Source: Staphylococcus epidermidis
GTDB lineage: Bacteria > Bacillota > Bacilli > Staphylococcales > Staphylococcaceae
NCBI RefSeq assembly: GCF_006742205.1
Contig: NZ_AP019721.1
Location: forward strand, 1,984,001 to 2,048,000
Direction: 5' to 3'
DNA: 64,000 nt
The translations under genes were made by a program, and so were the position numbers. The notes below the pieces were generated by a model. It ran no database searches, was not told the DNA's origin, and saw only the letters and a list, made by a program, of their open reading frames with translations. Below, piece after piece: positions 11,507 to 21,901 of this stretch. Position 1 is the first letter of the stretch. The number at the start of each line of letters is the position of its first letter.

Positions 11507-11548
11507 ATACGCATAATCATTGATAAATCAAATAATGATTATGCGTAT
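11507..11548 (-). terminator. Terminator after prfB
   Basis: Perfect 15-base arms ATACGCATAATCATT and AATGATTATGCGTAT, starting 6 bases past the prfB stop. On the minus strand the stem is followed by TTTTTCATT. Confidence 0.8.
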
Positions 11549-11553
11549 ATCAA

Positions 11554-12670
11554 TTATACGTCTCGACTATCCATTTCTTTTCTTAAATAAGCTTCTATGA
11601 ATGGGCCTATTTCTCCATCCATAACAGCGTCTACTTTACCAGTTTCTTCATTCGTACGATGATCTTTAATCATTGAATATGGATGAAAGACGTAAGAACG
11701 AATCTGACTTCCCCATCCAATGTCTTTTTGTTCGCCTCGAATTTCAGCCATTTCTTGCTCTTGCTCTTCTAACTTTAATTGATAAAGTTTGGACTTCAAC
11801 ATTTTCATTGCAGCTTCTCTATTTTTTATTTGAGATCGTTCATTTTGGTTGTTGACTACAATACCTGTAGGGTGATGTGTAATTCTAATTGCAGACTCAG
11901 TTTTGTTAATATGTTGTCCACCAGCGCCTGAAGCTCTAAAAGTATCCACTGTGATATCATCTGGGTTAATCTCAATTTCAATTTCATCATTATTAAAATC
12001 AGGAATAACATCACATGATGCAAAAGAAGTATGGCGTCTACCAGATGAATCGAAAGGTGAAATTCTAACTAAACGATGAACACCCTTTTCTGCCTTTAAA
12101 TAACCATAAGCATTATGTCCTTTAATAAGTAATGTGACACTTTTAACGCCTGCTTCATCTCCTGGAAGATAATCAACCGTTTCAACTTTAAAGCCATTTT
12201 GTTCACAGTAACGTTGATACATCCTAAGAAGCATACTTGCCCAATCTTGTGATTCTGTACCGCCAGCACCGGGATGAAGCTCTAATATAGCATTATTTGC
12301 ATCATGTGGTCCGTCGAGGAGTAATTGTAACTCATATTGATCAATTTGTTCTTCAAATTGCTGAACTTCCTCTTCTAATTCTATCTTCATATCCTCATCA
12401 TATTCTTCTTGTAATAACTCTCTCGTCGCACTCATATCATCGACAGCATTTGTCAGTTGATAATACCCATTTACTATAGATTTTAGTGCATTGTTCTTAT
12501 CAATGATATCTTGTGCTTTAGTTTGATCATTCCAAAAATCAGGATCGGTCATCATTTCTTCATACTCTTGTATGTTCGTCTCTTTATTTTCTAAGTCAAA
12601 GAGACCCCCTAATTTGATTTAAGTGATTTTGATATTCTTCTAAATTTCTTTTAATTTCAGATAGTTCCAT
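11554..12670 (-). CDS. prfB: Peptide chain release factor 2 (programmed frameshift)
   Basis: RF2 ends translation at UGA and UAA. The reading frame starts at ATG 12670 (MELSEIKRN), reads 24 codons, meets TGA at 12596-12598 and continues in the +1 frame to 11554, giving 371 residues. The slip site CTTTGAC preceded by AGGGGG is the classic autoregulatory RF2 frameshift. The stop-recognition tripeptide SPF is at about 204-206 and the catalytic GGQ in GAGGQHINK at about 250-252. Codon 1 has only a weak ribosome site (GAGAAGATGA). Its own terminator follows. Confidence 0.96.
12595..12601 (-). other. RF2 programmed +1 frameshift site
   Basis: Minus strand CTTTGAC: Leu codon CTT followed by in-frame TGA at codon 25; slipping one base gives GAC (Asp). 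The upstream AGGGGG acts as the stimulatory Shine-Dalgarno-like element. Low RF2 levels leave the UGA unread long enough for the slip. Confidence 0.95.
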
Positions 12671-12803
12671 TCATCTTCTCTCCTATTTAATCATACTATG
12701 TCATAATATTTATATCATACAGTATATGCCTATTTTTTAAAAATAAACGGCCATTTCATCGCTATATCATATTACTAAGCATTTAACTTACAAGCGATGT
12801 AAA

Positions 12804-12845
12804 TAAAGGCTGAGTCATTCATAATTAGATATGCCTCAGCCTTTA
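12804..12845 (-). terminator. Terminator after secA
   Basis: Arms TAAAGGCTGAG and CTCAGCCTTTA with a loop of about 20 bases, roughly 20 bases after the secA stop. The symmetric stem lies between secA and prfB, so prfB probably has its own promoter. Confidence 0.8.
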
Positions 12846-12865
12846 TATTTAAACTATTTTATTGA

Positions 12866-15400
12866 TTACGCTTTTCCATGACAATTTTTATATTTTTTAC
12901 CACTACCACATGGGCATGGATCATTTCTACCTACCTGATCACCTTTTACAATCGGTTGGGGCTTTGCTTTTTCTTTGCCATCTTCAGCAGTTACATGTTT
13001 TGCTTCACCAAAGCTTTTAGATTTTTCACGTTCTACATCATCTTCAAACTGAACCACTGATTTCAAGATATACTTACATGTATCTTCCTCGATATTTTGC
13101 ATCATGATATCAAATAATTCATGACCTTCATTTTGATAATCACGAAGTGGATTTTGTTGTGCATATGAACGTAAATGAATACCTTGACGCAATTGATCCA
13201 TCGTATCAATATGATCAGTCCAATGTGTATCAATTGAACGTAATAAAATCATCCGCTCAAATTCACTCATTTGGTCTCCTAATGTTTCTTGTTGCTGTGC
13301 ATATGCTTTTTCAATTTTAGACCATACAATTTCAAAAATATCTTCTGAATCTTTACCTTTAATTTCTGTATCTTGAAGATCTCCTTCTTGCAAGAACACA
13401 TCATTAACGTAATTGATAAATGGCGTGTAGTCAGGATTATCGTCTTCTTCATTAATAAAATGATTAATCGCACGTTGCAATGTAGAACGTAACATCGCGT
13501 TAACGACTTGAGAACTTTCTTCACTATCAATGATTTCATTACGCTCATTATAAATAATTTCACGTTGCTTACGTAAAACTTCATCGTATTCTAGAATACG
13601 TTTACGCGCGTCAAAGTTATTACCTTCTACTCGTTTTTGAGCTGATTCTACAGCTCGAGATACCATTTTCGACTCGATTGGCGTTGAATCATCCATTCCT
13701 AAACGGTTCATCATTTTCTGTAAGCGTTCTGAACCAAAACGTACCATTAATTCATCTTGTAAAGATAGGTAAAAACGACTATCTCCTCTATCACCTTGGC
13801 GTCCTGAACGTCCACGTAATTGATCATCAATACGTCTTGATTCATGACGCTCAGTACCAATAACAGCAAGTCCACCTAACTCTTCAACACCATCACCAAG
13901 TTTAATATCTGTTCCACGTCCAGCCATATTTGTGGCAATTGTAACTGCACCTTTTTGCCCCGCGTTTGAAACGATTTCAGCTTCGCGTTCATGATTTTTA
14001 GCGTTTAATACGTCATGTCTGACACCACGTTTTTTTAGTAAATTTGAAATATATTCAGAAGTCTCAACAGCAACAGTACCTAGTAAGACGGGTTGTCCTT
14101 TTTTATGTTTTTCTACAACATCTTCAACTACCGCATCAAACTTTCCTTTTTGACTAATATAAATTAAGTCTGAATTATCTTTACGTTGAACAGGTTTGTT
14201 TGTTGGAATTTGGGTAACTGTCATATTATAGATATTACGAAATTCTTCCTCTTCGGTTTTCGCTGTACCAGTCATCCCCGCTAACTTATTATACATTCTG
14301 AAATAGTTTTGGAAAGTAATGGATGCCATCGTTTTAGACTCATTTTGAATTGCTACACCTTCTTTAGCTTCAATTGCTTGGTGTAAACCTTCAGAAAAAC
14401 GACGTCCAGGCATTGTACGTCCAGTAAATTGGTCAACAATTAATACTTCACCGTCAACGACCATGTAATCAACATCGCGTTGCAAAGTAACATGAGCTCT
14501 TAAAGCTGTATTAATATGACTAATCACTTCCACATTTTGAACATCATAAAGATTATCTACTTTGAACATACGTTCAGCTTTATCTGCACCTTGTTCTGTA
14601 AGATGTACAGCTTTGGTTTTTTCATCATAATTATAATCATCTTCCGCTTTAAGCATTTTTGCAAAAACATTTGCTTGAGTATATAAAGAAGTAGATTTTT
14701 CCGCTTCACCAGAAATAATTAAAGGTGTTCTTGCTTCGTCGATCAATATGGAATCGACCTCATCAATAATTGCAAAATGTAGAGGACGCATTACTCTCTC
14801 TTCAGCATAGTTCACCATATTATCTCTAAGATAATCAAACCCAAGTTCATTATTCGTACTATAAGTGATATCTTGTGCGTAAGCCTCACGTTTTTCTTCA
14901 GTTGACTTACTATTTAAGTTCAAACCTACAGTTAAGCCAAGATAGTTATATAGTTCAGCCATTTCTTCACTTTGTGAACTTGATAGATATTCATTGACTG
15001 TAATAACATGTACACCTCTACCAGCTAAAGCATTCAAATACGTCGGCATGGTTGCAGTCAATGTTTTCCCTTCACCTGTTCTCATTTCTGCAATATCACC
15101 TTTATGTATAGCAATACCACCCATTACTTGTACTTTATAAGGAATCATATTAAATACTCTCTTTGACCCCTCACGTACAAGTGCATAAGCTTCAGGTAAA
15201 ATTTTATCTAAATAATCATTTTGTTTTTTTACATCTTCAATTTCTGCTAACTCTTTTTGAAAAGATTTTGTTTTTTCACGTATTTCTTCATCGGTTAATA
15301 TCGCAGTATCTTCCTCTAAAGCAAGTACTTTATCTGCTAACTTACCTAATCTTTTAATTTCTTTTTTATTGCCGTCAACAATTTTCGATAAAAATCCCAT
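12866..15400 (-). CDS. secA: Preprotein translocase ATPase SecA
   Basis: 844 residues, normal length for SecA1. It drives protein export through SecYEG. Seen: Walker [11 protein letters not shown] near residue 107, [14 protein letters not shown] near 214, the preprotein-binding domain between, [14 protein letters not shown] near 490, RGRSGRQGD near 529, and the C-terminal SecB/zinc motif [17 protein letters not shown] follows AAAGGAGCG. Monocistronic by context: terminators lie on both sides. Confidence 0.98.
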   Translation of the reverse strand: MGFLSKIVDGNKKEIKRLGKLADKVLALEEDTAILTDEEIREKTKSFQKELAEIEDVKKQNDYLDKILPEAYALVREGSKRVFNMIPYKVQVMGGIAIHKGDIAEMRTGEGKTLTATMPTYLNALAGRGVHVITVNEYLSSSQSEEMAELYNYLGLTVGLNLNSKSTEEKREAYAQDITYSTNNELGFDYLRDNMVNYAEERVMRPLHFAIIDEVDSILIDEARTPLIISGEAEKSTSLYTQANVFAKMLKAEDDYNYDEKTKAVHLTEQGADKAERMFKVDNLYDVQNVEVISHINTALRAHVTLQRDVDYMVVDGEVLIVDQFTGRTMPGRRFSEGLHQAIEAKEGVAIQNESKTMASITFQNYFRMYNKLAGMTGTAKTEEEEFRNIYNMTVTQIPTNKPVQRKDNSDLIYISQKGKFDAVVEDVVEKHKKGQPVLLGTVAVETSEYISNLLKKRGVRHDVLNAKNHEREAEIVSNAGQKGAVTIATNMAGRGTDIKLGDGVEELGGLAVIGTERHESRRIDDQLRGRSGRQGDRGDSRFYLSLQDELMVRFGSERLQKMMNRLGMDDSTPIESKMVSRAVESAQKRVEGNNFDARKRILEYDEVLRKQREIIYNERNEIIDSEESSQVVNAMLRSTLQRAINHFINEEDDNPDYTPFINYVNDVFLQEGDLQDTEIKGKDSEDIFEIVWSKIEKAYAQQQETLGDQMSEFERMILLRSIDTHWTDHIDTMDQLRQGIHLRSYAQQNPLRDYQNEGHELFDIMMQNIEEDTCKYILKSVVQFEDDVEREKSKSFGEAKHVTAEDGKEKAKPQPIVKGDQVGRNDPCPCGSGKKYKNCHGKA

Positions 15401-16065
15401 TGCACGCGTCGCTCCTTTAACTAAAAACTGTTTGGCTTACAACAATTTATCTTATCATTTATATCGCTAAATTTATACTTATATACTCATGAAGTAATGC
15501 GTGTTAACTCAATTTTTCACAACACTTCACTTTGATTCGACTGGCAACAGCCTTTTTCTATAGACAATCATTTATATTATAAAATGTATATAAACATTTC
15601 AATTAACAATAATTTTATTTTAACACGTTGCAATCATTTTTTTCTCGCAATCAAACACGTTTTTAAAAAATAACGCAACGCGATACCTTTAACTAATATA
15701 GAAATTTAAAATCAAAGTTTAAATATAAATCGTCAAATCACACTAGCATATTTGTAAGCATACTGTCTATTAAATACTCATTTAATTGGTTAATTTAAAA
15801 TTTAAGCAAACAAAATAAGCTGAGACACTTATTAAGAATACGAACTCCAAAGCTTGATTAATGTCATATCTACTTTGAAGTGAACATATCAAAACAATGC
15901 CCCAGCCTATGTTTATTAAGTTCTATTTTGTAGTCAAGCAAACTAAGAATACCTATGTGTATTAGTAACCCTGATTCTATTAATCATTATTACCTTATTC
16001 AATAAACTGATAAGAATTCTTAATTCAACTTCGGCAATATTATAGTCTATAATATACAAGTCAAT
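15401..16065. other. Long intergenic gap hpf-secA
   Basis: About 665 bases, AT-rich, no credible ORF. It should contain the minus-strand secA promoter and leader next to 15400. The hpf-proximal side has the long imperfect hairpin 15814-15914. A short direct repeat GCAATCA (two copies about 17 bases apart near 15630-15655) is noted without assigned function. Confidence 0.45.
15814..15914 (-). terminator. Long imperfect hairpin downstream of hpf
   Basis: Outer arms ATAAGCTGAGACA and TGCCCCAGCCTAT pair with G-U or mismatch positions; an inner pair CCAAAG/CTTTGAAG lies in the loop. It is about 150 bases past the hpf stop. It could be a terminator or a decayed dispersed repeat. Confidence 0.35.
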
Positions 16066-16635
16066 TTATTCAGTTGTTTCAATCAGACCGTATTTGCCAT
16101 CTTTTCGTCTATAAACAATGCTTGTACCATCAGTTTCTCTATCGGTAAAAATAAAGAAATCATGTCCCAATAAATTCATTTGCAATACTGCTTCTTCAGA
16201 ATCCATTGGTTTTAAGCTGAATTGTTTAGAACGAATAATTTCAATATCATTTTCACTTTCTATATCATCTGCATGATTGTTTGTTGTAGACTCTTGTACT
16301 TCAGCAACAAAGATATCTTGATCTCCACGATCTCTATGTTTACGATTTACACGAGTTTTGTATTTACGTACTTGTCTTTCCAATTTGTTAGTAATTAAAT
16401 CAATGCCTGCATATAAATCATCATGTCTTTCTTCAGCTCTAAGAGTGACATCTTTTAAAGGAATTGTAACTTCAATTTTAGTTGTAGAATTAGAATAAGT
16501 TTTAACTCTAACATGTGCTACAGCATTTGGCACATTGTTAAAGTATCTTTCTAATTTACCTACTTTCTCCTCAATATAGTTGCGAATTGCATCTGTGATA
16601 GTGAGGTTATCTCCATGAATTTCAAATCTAATCAT
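16066..16635 (-). CDS. hpf: Long-form ribosome hibernation promoting factor
   Basis: 189 residues, the long HPF form. The N-terminal S30AE domain (1-110; [28 protein letters not shown]) binds the decoding region, and a flexible linker leads to a C-terminal dimerisation domain (about 130-185, [18 protein letters not shown]) that joins two 70S ribosomes into 100S dimers. ATG follows AAGGAGAG. It sits 61 bases after comFC, which must contain its promoter unless it is co-read with comFA-comFC. Confidence 0.96.
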   Translation of the reverse strand: MIRFEIHGDNLTITDAIRNYIEEKVGKLERYFNNVPNAVAHVRVKTYSNSTTKIEVTIPLKDVTLRAEERHDDLYAGIDLITNKLERQVRKYKTRVNRKHRDRGDQDIFVAEVQESTTNNHADDIESENDIEIIRSKQFSLKPMDSEEAVLQMNLLGHDFFIFTDRETDGTSIVYRRKDGKYGLIETTE

Positions 16636-16696
16636 AGTAATCTCTCCTTAAACCTCTATATTGAATACTTCTTACCTATATTTTACCATGTTTATG

Positions 16697-17371
16697 TTAT
16701 CGTGCAAACGCAAACACTTTGAATTTTCTGACTTTTTTATCGTACAATTTACACCCTGCGTGATGAATAGTTAACCCTGTTGTATAAATATCATCTATGA
16801 GTAGTATTACTTTCCCTTCGATATTTATCTCTTCATCTTTTATATAAAATGGATTAGGGGCTTTTGAACGTTCAATCTTTCCTAACTTTGACTGCTTAGG
16901 ACGTATATGTGTACCTAATACATCTTGATATGAGATGCCCATTTTATCTAAGACAGTGGTCACAGGATTAAATGTACGTTCAATGTCGCGTTCAATTGGA
17001 GAAGGAATGGGAACTATATAATCATATTGCGTTTGAGGTAAAACTAATTTTCTCGCCAATACTTCTGCCAAATAGAAGTCTCGCTTAATCTTATACTGGT
17101 GTATGATTTCTTTCATCATACCATCATAACTATAATCACAAAACAATTGTTCCATTAAATAAAATGTTTTACTTAAGAATTGACAGTCATGACATTCGCC
17201 ATCAGTAGAAATTTTGTTGTTAAGGCACTTAGGACACCTACCATCTTTATGAATTTTGGAGTTAAGCCATAATGTTTCACATCGTTCACAAAATATCTGA
17301 GGTGGTTTAAATAAGTTATAAATATGAATGGTCTCATGAATAGGTTGATTGCACTGGATACATTTACGCAT
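16697..17371 (-). CDS. comFC: Competence protein ComFC (amidophosphoribosyltransferase-like)
   Basis: 224 residues from ATG 17371 (a TTG one codon earlier is less likely). N-terminal zinc ribbon with CIQC, CERC, CPKC and CHDC pairs, then a phosphoribosyltransferase fold with the PRPP-binding signature VILLIDDIYTTGLT near residue 193. Needed for DNA uptake during natural competence in B. subtilis, probably with ComFA. AAGGGG precedes the start by 8 bases. It overlaps the comFA stop by 8 bases. Confidence 0.9.
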   Translation of the reverse strand: MRKCIQCNQPIHETIHIYNLFKPPQIFCERCETLWLNSKIHKDGRCPKCLNNKISTDGECHDCQFLSKTFYLMEQLFCDYSYDGMMKEIIHQYKIKRDFYLAEVLARKLVLPQTQYDYIVPIPSPIERDIERTFNPVTTVLDKMGISYQDVLGTHIRPKQSKLGKIERSKAPNPFYIKDEEINIEGKVILLIDDIYTTGLTIHHAGCKLYDKKVRKFKVFAFAR

Positions 17372-18527
17372 CAATCCATCCCCTTTTAATTGCTAAACGA
17401 TTCATTGAAATAATGTTTCTTTTAGCTAAAATCATCGATAATGTAACACCTTCATGAAGAAATAAAACTAAGCCACTTGGAGACTGCTGTTTACGTCCTA
17501 CGCGACCAGCAATTTGAATTAAAGCCTCTTGTTGAAAACTTCCAGCATCAACTACAACGACATCTAAGTGTGTCATTGTAAATCCTCTTTCTAAAATAGT
17601 TGTAGTGAATACAATTTTGTGTTGTCCTCGTCTTAAAGCTTCAATTTTTTCAAATCGTAAATCATCTTCACTGTGAACGCAAATCAAATCAGGGATGTCC
17701 ATTTTATACTGTTGATACATTTTATTCATAATTTCTATATTATTAATAAAGACCAAAGTAAAACGTTGTTGGTTAATTTGATATCTAAATATATTAAGTA
17801 ATAAATTTTGTTTTCGTGTTGATTTTAATTTGAAATATTTGAACTTAGGAATAGGAAGGGGGGATCGGTGAAAACGGGCTGGTAACTTAATTATTTTTTC
17901 TGGGGGGAATTGTTTTAAAAAATGACGCGGTGGTGTGGCCGTCATGAAAATATGTGAATGATTCGATTTTGAAGCAAGTTGTATTGCATTTGATAATTGT
18001 GGATCCATAGACAACGGAAAAGCATCTACCTCATCGACAAATACAGTATCAAAATGCTGTTTAAACCTCAATAATTGATGGATAGTAGCAATAACAAAAT
18101 GACCATTATATTGCTGTCTACTAGATTGATGTAGCACATCTATATGTTCATCGATAAAAGCATCTTTAATTCGATGACTTATCTCAATAATAACGTCTAC
18201 ACGAGGTGATACAATAGCAATATTATGTCCCATCTGACGAGCTATCCTAATTCCCTCAAACATCATTTCAGTTTTCCCTGCTCCTGTGACGGCATATAAC
18301 AAGAGGTCATTATTATTTTTTATAGCTTGAACGATAGTTTCTGAAGCGTATTGCTGTTGCTTTGATAATTCAAAGGGTAACTGATAATTCGCTTTTGTTG
18401 CTTTTTGAAAACTTTTTACGAGACATATATCTGTAATACTATCCATTCTGCCTAATTGAATGCATCGTCTACAGTATGTGATTGTTTTATCCAATATCGT
18501 TGAATTGTAAGTCACAAAATATTGCAA
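17364..18527 (-). CDS. comFA: Competence helicase ComFA, 5' end uncertain
   Basis: DEAD-box ATPase that helps pull transforming DNA into the cell. From the TTG at 18527 the protein has 387 residues: second zinc pair CRRC near 19-22, Walker A VTGAGKTE near 80, DEVDAF, TATPP, and AGRVGR. The same frame stays open upstream for 44 more codons to a TGA at 18660-18662 and encodes the family's first zinc pair (WYCIQCGN), so the true start should lie upstream. No ATG, GTG or TTG exists in that stretch; the candidates are ATT 18651-18653 or CTG 18633-18635. See the finding on this gene. Confidence 0.8.
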   Translation of the reverse strand: MQYFVTYNSTILDKTITYCRRCIQLGRMDSITDICLVKSFQKATKANYQLPFELSKQQQYASETIVQAIKNNNDLLLYAVTGAGKTEMMFEGIRIARQMGHNIAIVSPRVDVIIEISHRIKDAFIDEHIDVLHQSSRQQYNGHFVIATIHQLLRFKQHFDTVFVDEVDAFPLSMDPQLSNAIQLASKSNHSHIFMTATPPRHFLKQFPPEKIIKLPARFHRSPLPIPKFKYFKLKSTRKQNLLLNIFRYQINQQRFTLVFINNIEIMNKMYQQYKMDIPDLICVHSEDDLRFEKIEALRRGQHKIVFTTTILERGFTMTHLDVVVVDAGSFQQEALIQIAGRVGRKQQSPSGLVLFLHEGVTLSMILAKRNIISMNRLAIKRGWIDA

Positions 18528-18670
18528 GGAAGTGTTTCCACATTGAATACAATACCAACGCTCACTGTCTTTTATAACACCTTTTGAAACTTGAGATACT
18601 GATTCATCTTCAAGTTGATGCGTTGGAGAAATCAGTCTACCGTAATATTTAATTTTACTTCACTACTTTC

Positions 18671-18760
18671 AAAAAAGTCTGAAATACTCAAATAAGCGAA
18701 CACAAGTGATATCTAATGATATTACCACTGTGTTCTTTCCTATCAAGCTTTCAGACTTTT
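18671..18760 (-). terminator. Terminator after fakB1
   Basis: Perfect 12-base outer arms AAAAGTCTGAAA and TTTCAGACTTTT enclose a second stem GAACACA(A)GTG / CACTGTGTTC. On the minus strand the stem ends in a run of six T. It starts 10 bases after the fakB1 stop and ends only about 10 bases before the open comFA frame. Confidence 0.85.
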
Positions 18761-18769
18761 GATTATATA

Positions 18770-19636
18770 TTAATTAATGTCGATTCTTCTTGGGAAGTAA
18801 CCCAATCCTAAACCGCCTGATCCTAAATGTGATGCTATCACTGGTCCAAATTCACAATACTGAATATGAACATTAGGATGATCTTCCTTTAATTGCTGAA
18901 GAAATGACTTTCCATCTTCAGTTTTATCACCGTTTATTACAAATACTGTCACATCTTCCATGCCTTCTATTTCTTTAAAAATGTTTGTTTCTAAAGATTT
19001 TAGCGCACGTTTTTTAGTACGTACTTTTTCGTGTGGATGTATTTTACCATCTTCTTCAAAACGCAAGACAGGTTTCATTTTCAATAATGTACCTACCCAA
19101 GCTTGAGCTCCAGTGATACGACCACTTTTTTGTAAATTTTTTAAATCATCAACAATTAAGTATGCACCAATATGTTGTCTTATTTCAGTTAGTTCATTAA
19201 TAATATCATCAGGTTTATATCCCTTTTGTACCAATTGAGCAGCGTAAATTGCAAAGCTACCTTCAATCATCGCAGCAAGACGGCTATCAAACGTATGTAC
19301 TTGAATATCTTCAACCATTTCACCAGCTTGTGTTGCTGAAGGATAGCTTCCGCTTATACCACTTGATAAGTTAATCACGATGACATCAGTGTATCCTTGT
19401 TCTCTTAATCTCTCAAAATTTTCAATCCAATCGCCAATAGCAGGTTGGCTTGTTGTTGGTATAGTTTTAGATGAAGCCATTTTTTTATAAAAATCATCTA
19501 CAGAAAAATCATCACTCTCAGTGAAATTCACTCCATCATCGAAAGTTACACTTAGTGAAGCGACTGGTATGTTATATTGTTCTATTATATGTTGTGGTAA
19601 ATAACTTGTAGAATCGGTCATAACTGCAATCTTCAT
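18770..19636 (-). CDS. fakB1: Fatty-acid-binding protein FakB1 (DegV family)
   Basis: 288 residues from ATG 19636 ([14 protein letters not shown]). FakB proteins carry a fatty acid for phosphorylation by the kinase FakA, so exogenous fatty acids can enter phospholipid. DegV-family signatures: DSTSYLP near residue 8, PTTSQPA near 60, [13 protein letters not shown] near 87, and a C-terminal [12 protein letters not shown]. The AGGAGG ribosome site lies 12 bases before this ATG; the earlier TTG falls inside that site and is rejected. Assignment to FakB1 rather than FakB2 rests on length and synteny with S. aureus. Confidence 0.85.
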   Translation of the reverse strand: MKIAVMTDSTSYLPQHIIEQYNIPVASLSVTFDDGVNFTESDDFSVDDFYKKMASSKTIPTTSQPAIGDWIENFERLREQGYTDVIVINLSSGISGSYPSATQAGEMVEDIQVHTFDSRLAAMIEGSFAIYAAQLVQKGYKPDDIINELTEIRQHIGAYLIVDDLKNLQKSGRITGAQAWVGTLLKMKPVLRFEEDGKIHPHEKVRTKKRALKSLETNIFKEIEGMEDVTVFVINGDKTEDGKSFLQQLKEDHPNVHIQYCEFGPVIASHLGSGGLGLGYFPRRIDIN

Positions 19637-19780
19637 CTTAATACTTATCCTCCTCAATTATACTCATAGTTATGATACAATAATTTTTTAAAAAAGAAAA
19701 TATCATCGTAATAATTTAGAACCTATCTTGTTACGTGTATAATAATGTTAGAAAACTGAATTGTAGGTGGCAAAAATAAG

Positions 19781-20422
19781 ATGGATAAATCCATAATTAC
19801 TATTAAACAAGCACATTCAATTGAAAATGTGATAAGTAAATCACGCTTTATAGCATATATTAAGCCTGTTTCGACTGAAAATGAAGCAAAAGCTTTTATA
19901 GATGAAATTAAAACAAAACATAAAGATGCAACTCATAATTGTTCAGCCTATACTGTCGGACCAGAGATGAATATTCAAAAGGCAAACGACGATGGCGAAC
20001 CAAGTGGAACAGCTGGCATCCCAATGCTTGAAATACTGAAAAAACAAGAGATACACAATGTTTGTGTCGTCGTGACACGCTACTTCGGTGGTATCAAGTT
20101 AGGTGCAGGCGGTCTTATTAGAGCATATAGCGGCGCCGTGCGTGATGTGATATATGATATAGGTAGAGTCGAACTAAGAGAAGCTATTCCAGTAACCGTT
20201 ACGTTAGATTATGATCAGACAGGTAAATTTGAATATGAACTTGCCTCTACTACATTCTTATTAAGAGAACAATTTTATACCGATAAAGTAAGTTATCAAA
20301 TTGACGTAGTAAAAAATGAATATGATGCTTTTATAGACTTTTTAAATCGAATTACTTCTGGAAATTATGATTTGAAACAAGAAGACCTTAAACTATTACC
20401 TTTTGATATTGAAACCAATTAA
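19781..20422 (+). CDS. yigZ: YigZ/IMPACT family protein
   Basis: 213 residues. The N-terminal UPF0029 (IMPACT) domain has the signature HNCSAYTVG and DDGEPSGTAGIPMLE near residues 50-80 and VVTRYFGGIKLGAGGLIRAYSG near 90-110; a ferredoxin-like C-terminal domain follows. Its molecular role is unsettled (translation-linked or proline dipeptidase-like claims exist). ATG follows GTAGGTGG. Divergent from fakB1 and convergent with tarO, sharing a terminator with it. Confidence 0.9.
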   Translation: MDKSIITIKQAHSIENVISKSRFIAYIKPVSTENEAKAFIDEIKTKHKDATHNCSAYTVGPEMNIQKANDDGEPSGTAGIPMLEILKKQEIHNVCVVVTRYFGGIKLGAGGLIRAYSGAVRDVIYDIGRVELREAIPVTVTLDYDQTGKFEYELASTTFLLREQFYTDKVSYQIDVVKNEYDAFIDFLNRITSGNYDLKQEDLKLLPFDIETN

Positions 20423-20482
20423 ATAAAAAACACTATGCAAGTTAAAGCAACGCGTGCTTATGACCTACATAGTGTTTTTTTA
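20423..20482. terminator. Bidirectional terminator yigZ/tarO
   Basis: Arms ATAAAAAACACTATG and CATAGTGTTTTTTTA are perfect over 14-15 bases with A and T runs on both sides, so it can stop transcription from both converging genes. It abuts the tarO stop. Confidence 0.92.
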
Positions 20483-21562
20483 TTATGAACGGTGATGCTC
20501 ATCATAATGATGTTGCTTACCATTTCCTTTTTTTGTAATTAAATTTAATATTGGTCGATAATTATCATCTATTAATCCAGTAAATTCAACGATCAACTCA
20601 ATCGTAAAGACAATGAGAATGAACATCATAAGTGCACCCAACGGTTGGGATAAATAGAGGATAACACTAGATAAACTAAACATAATCGCTATTGAATAAA
20701 TAAGTAAAACGGTTTGTCTATGCGTATATCCTAAAGCAAGTAATTTATGATGTAAATGTGACTTGTCCGCTTGCATTATATGTTGCCCTTTTTTCATTCG
20801 ACGAATCATTGCAAATAATGTATCAATAAATGGCACCGCTAATATAACTATAGGAAAGAATAATGCAATAAATGTGATATTCTTAAAGCCGAGTAAGGAT
20901 AAGAAACCGATAATAAATCCTATCATTAATGCACCACTATCACCTAGGAAAATTTTCGCTGGGTGAAAGTTATAGAATAAGAAACCAAGTAAAGACCCTA
21001 AAAGTACACAGCAAATCATGATAATAAATATGTTCGCTTGTAAAATAGCGATGAATCCAATAGTCATTAATGCCAATGCTGAGACGCCTGAGGCAAGTCC
21101 ATCAAGTCCGTCGATAAGATTAATAGCATTGGTAATTGCTACAATCCATATTACTGTAATAGGAATGCTGAATATGCCAAAATGAATCGTTGGACCAATT
21201 GGCAATGAAATAAAGTCTATTGTAATTCCATAAAACGTAACAATTAAAGCTGCAACAATTTGACCTGCTAACTTTAAATAAGGTCTTAGATCGTAAATAT
21301 CATCAATCAATCCAACCATATACATTGTAATTGCACCTAATATAAGCGGTTTAACCTCACGTTCAATAGGGTGTCCGAGCCAAATCCCTATTAAGAAAGA
21401 AAATAAAATGACCGTTCCTCCCATCACTGAGATAGGTTTCGTATGTACTTTTCTGAAATTAGGACGATCTACTAAATCTAATTTTTTTGATATTACAATA
21501 ATAATGGGTGTAATTATTAAACTGACTATCATAGTAAAAGCTATAAGTAATAGTGTATACAT
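20483..21562 (-). CDS. tarO: UDP-GlcNAc:undecaprenyl-phosphate GlcNAc-1-P transferase
   Basis: 359 residues from ATG 21562, with GAAGGTGA 5 bases upstream; an 11-codon upstream extension lacks a ribosome site. Integral membrane enzyme (about 10-11 helices) of the MraY/WecA family that starts wall teichoic acid synthesis. The catalytic aspartates are in VGLIDDIYDLRP near residue 88 and NAINLIDGLDGLASG near 148; the cytoplasmic HIMQADKSHLHHKL loop binds nucleotide. Also called tagO. Confidence 0.95.
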   Translation of the reverse strand: MYTLLLIAFTMIVSLIITPIIIVISKKLDLVDRPNFRKVHTKPISVMGGTVILFSFLIGIWLGHPIEREVKPLILGAITMYMVGLIDDIYDLRPYLKLAGQIVAALIVTFYGITIDFISLPIGPTIHFGIFSIPITVIWIVAITNAINLIDGLDGLASGVSALALMTIGFIAILQANIFIIMICCVLLGSLLGFLFYNFHPAKIFLGDSGALMIGFIIGFLSLLGFKNITFIALFFPIVILAVPFIDTLFAMIRRMKKGQHIMQADKSHLHHKLLALGYTHRQTVLLIYSIAIMFSLSSVILYLSQPLGALMMFILIVFTIELIVEFTGLIDDNYRPILNLITKKGNGKQHHYDEHHRS

Positions 21563-21901
21563 CAGTTCACCTTCATTGAATAAGTTGTACCTCACGCTAT
21601 GTAAAATTTGTTATCTATCGTTTTTAATGCAATATTTATCAACCATAAATGTAGTTTTCATTGAACTAAAATTATATGATTAATGTTTAAATTATAAATA
21701 TCCATGTTACATAGCTATTGTCTAAATTACAAAGATTGACCTTTACATTATCTTTGCATTGTCTATACATTTTTTTAATCATACCATTTAAGTGCTAATT
21801 TTAACATTAAATACCATTGTTTGTGTGTAATTTCTGTTGCTAGATGATGACAAATTGTAAGTTTTCACTTACAATAGCTAATGGTTAATAAAGGAGTCGG
21901 T
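21563..21901. other. Divergent intergenic region tarO-gdpS
   Basis: About 340 bases separating the two divergent starts. It must hold both promoters; I could not place them with certainty. The only clear structure is the perfect inverted repeat at 21854-21875 close to gdpS. Confidence 0.45.
21854..21875 (+). promoter_or_regulatory. Perfect stem-loop in the gdpS leader
   Basis: ATTGTAAGT-TTTC-ACTTACAAT: 9 bp perfect stem, 4-base loop, ending about 17 bases before the AAAGGAG ribosome site. It could be an operator or a leader hairpin. No U-run follows, so it is not a terminator. Confidence 0.5.

Noticed and set aside
13279..13584. 101-codon frame within secA on the same strand
   Set aside because: Out-of-frame shadow inside a conserved gene.
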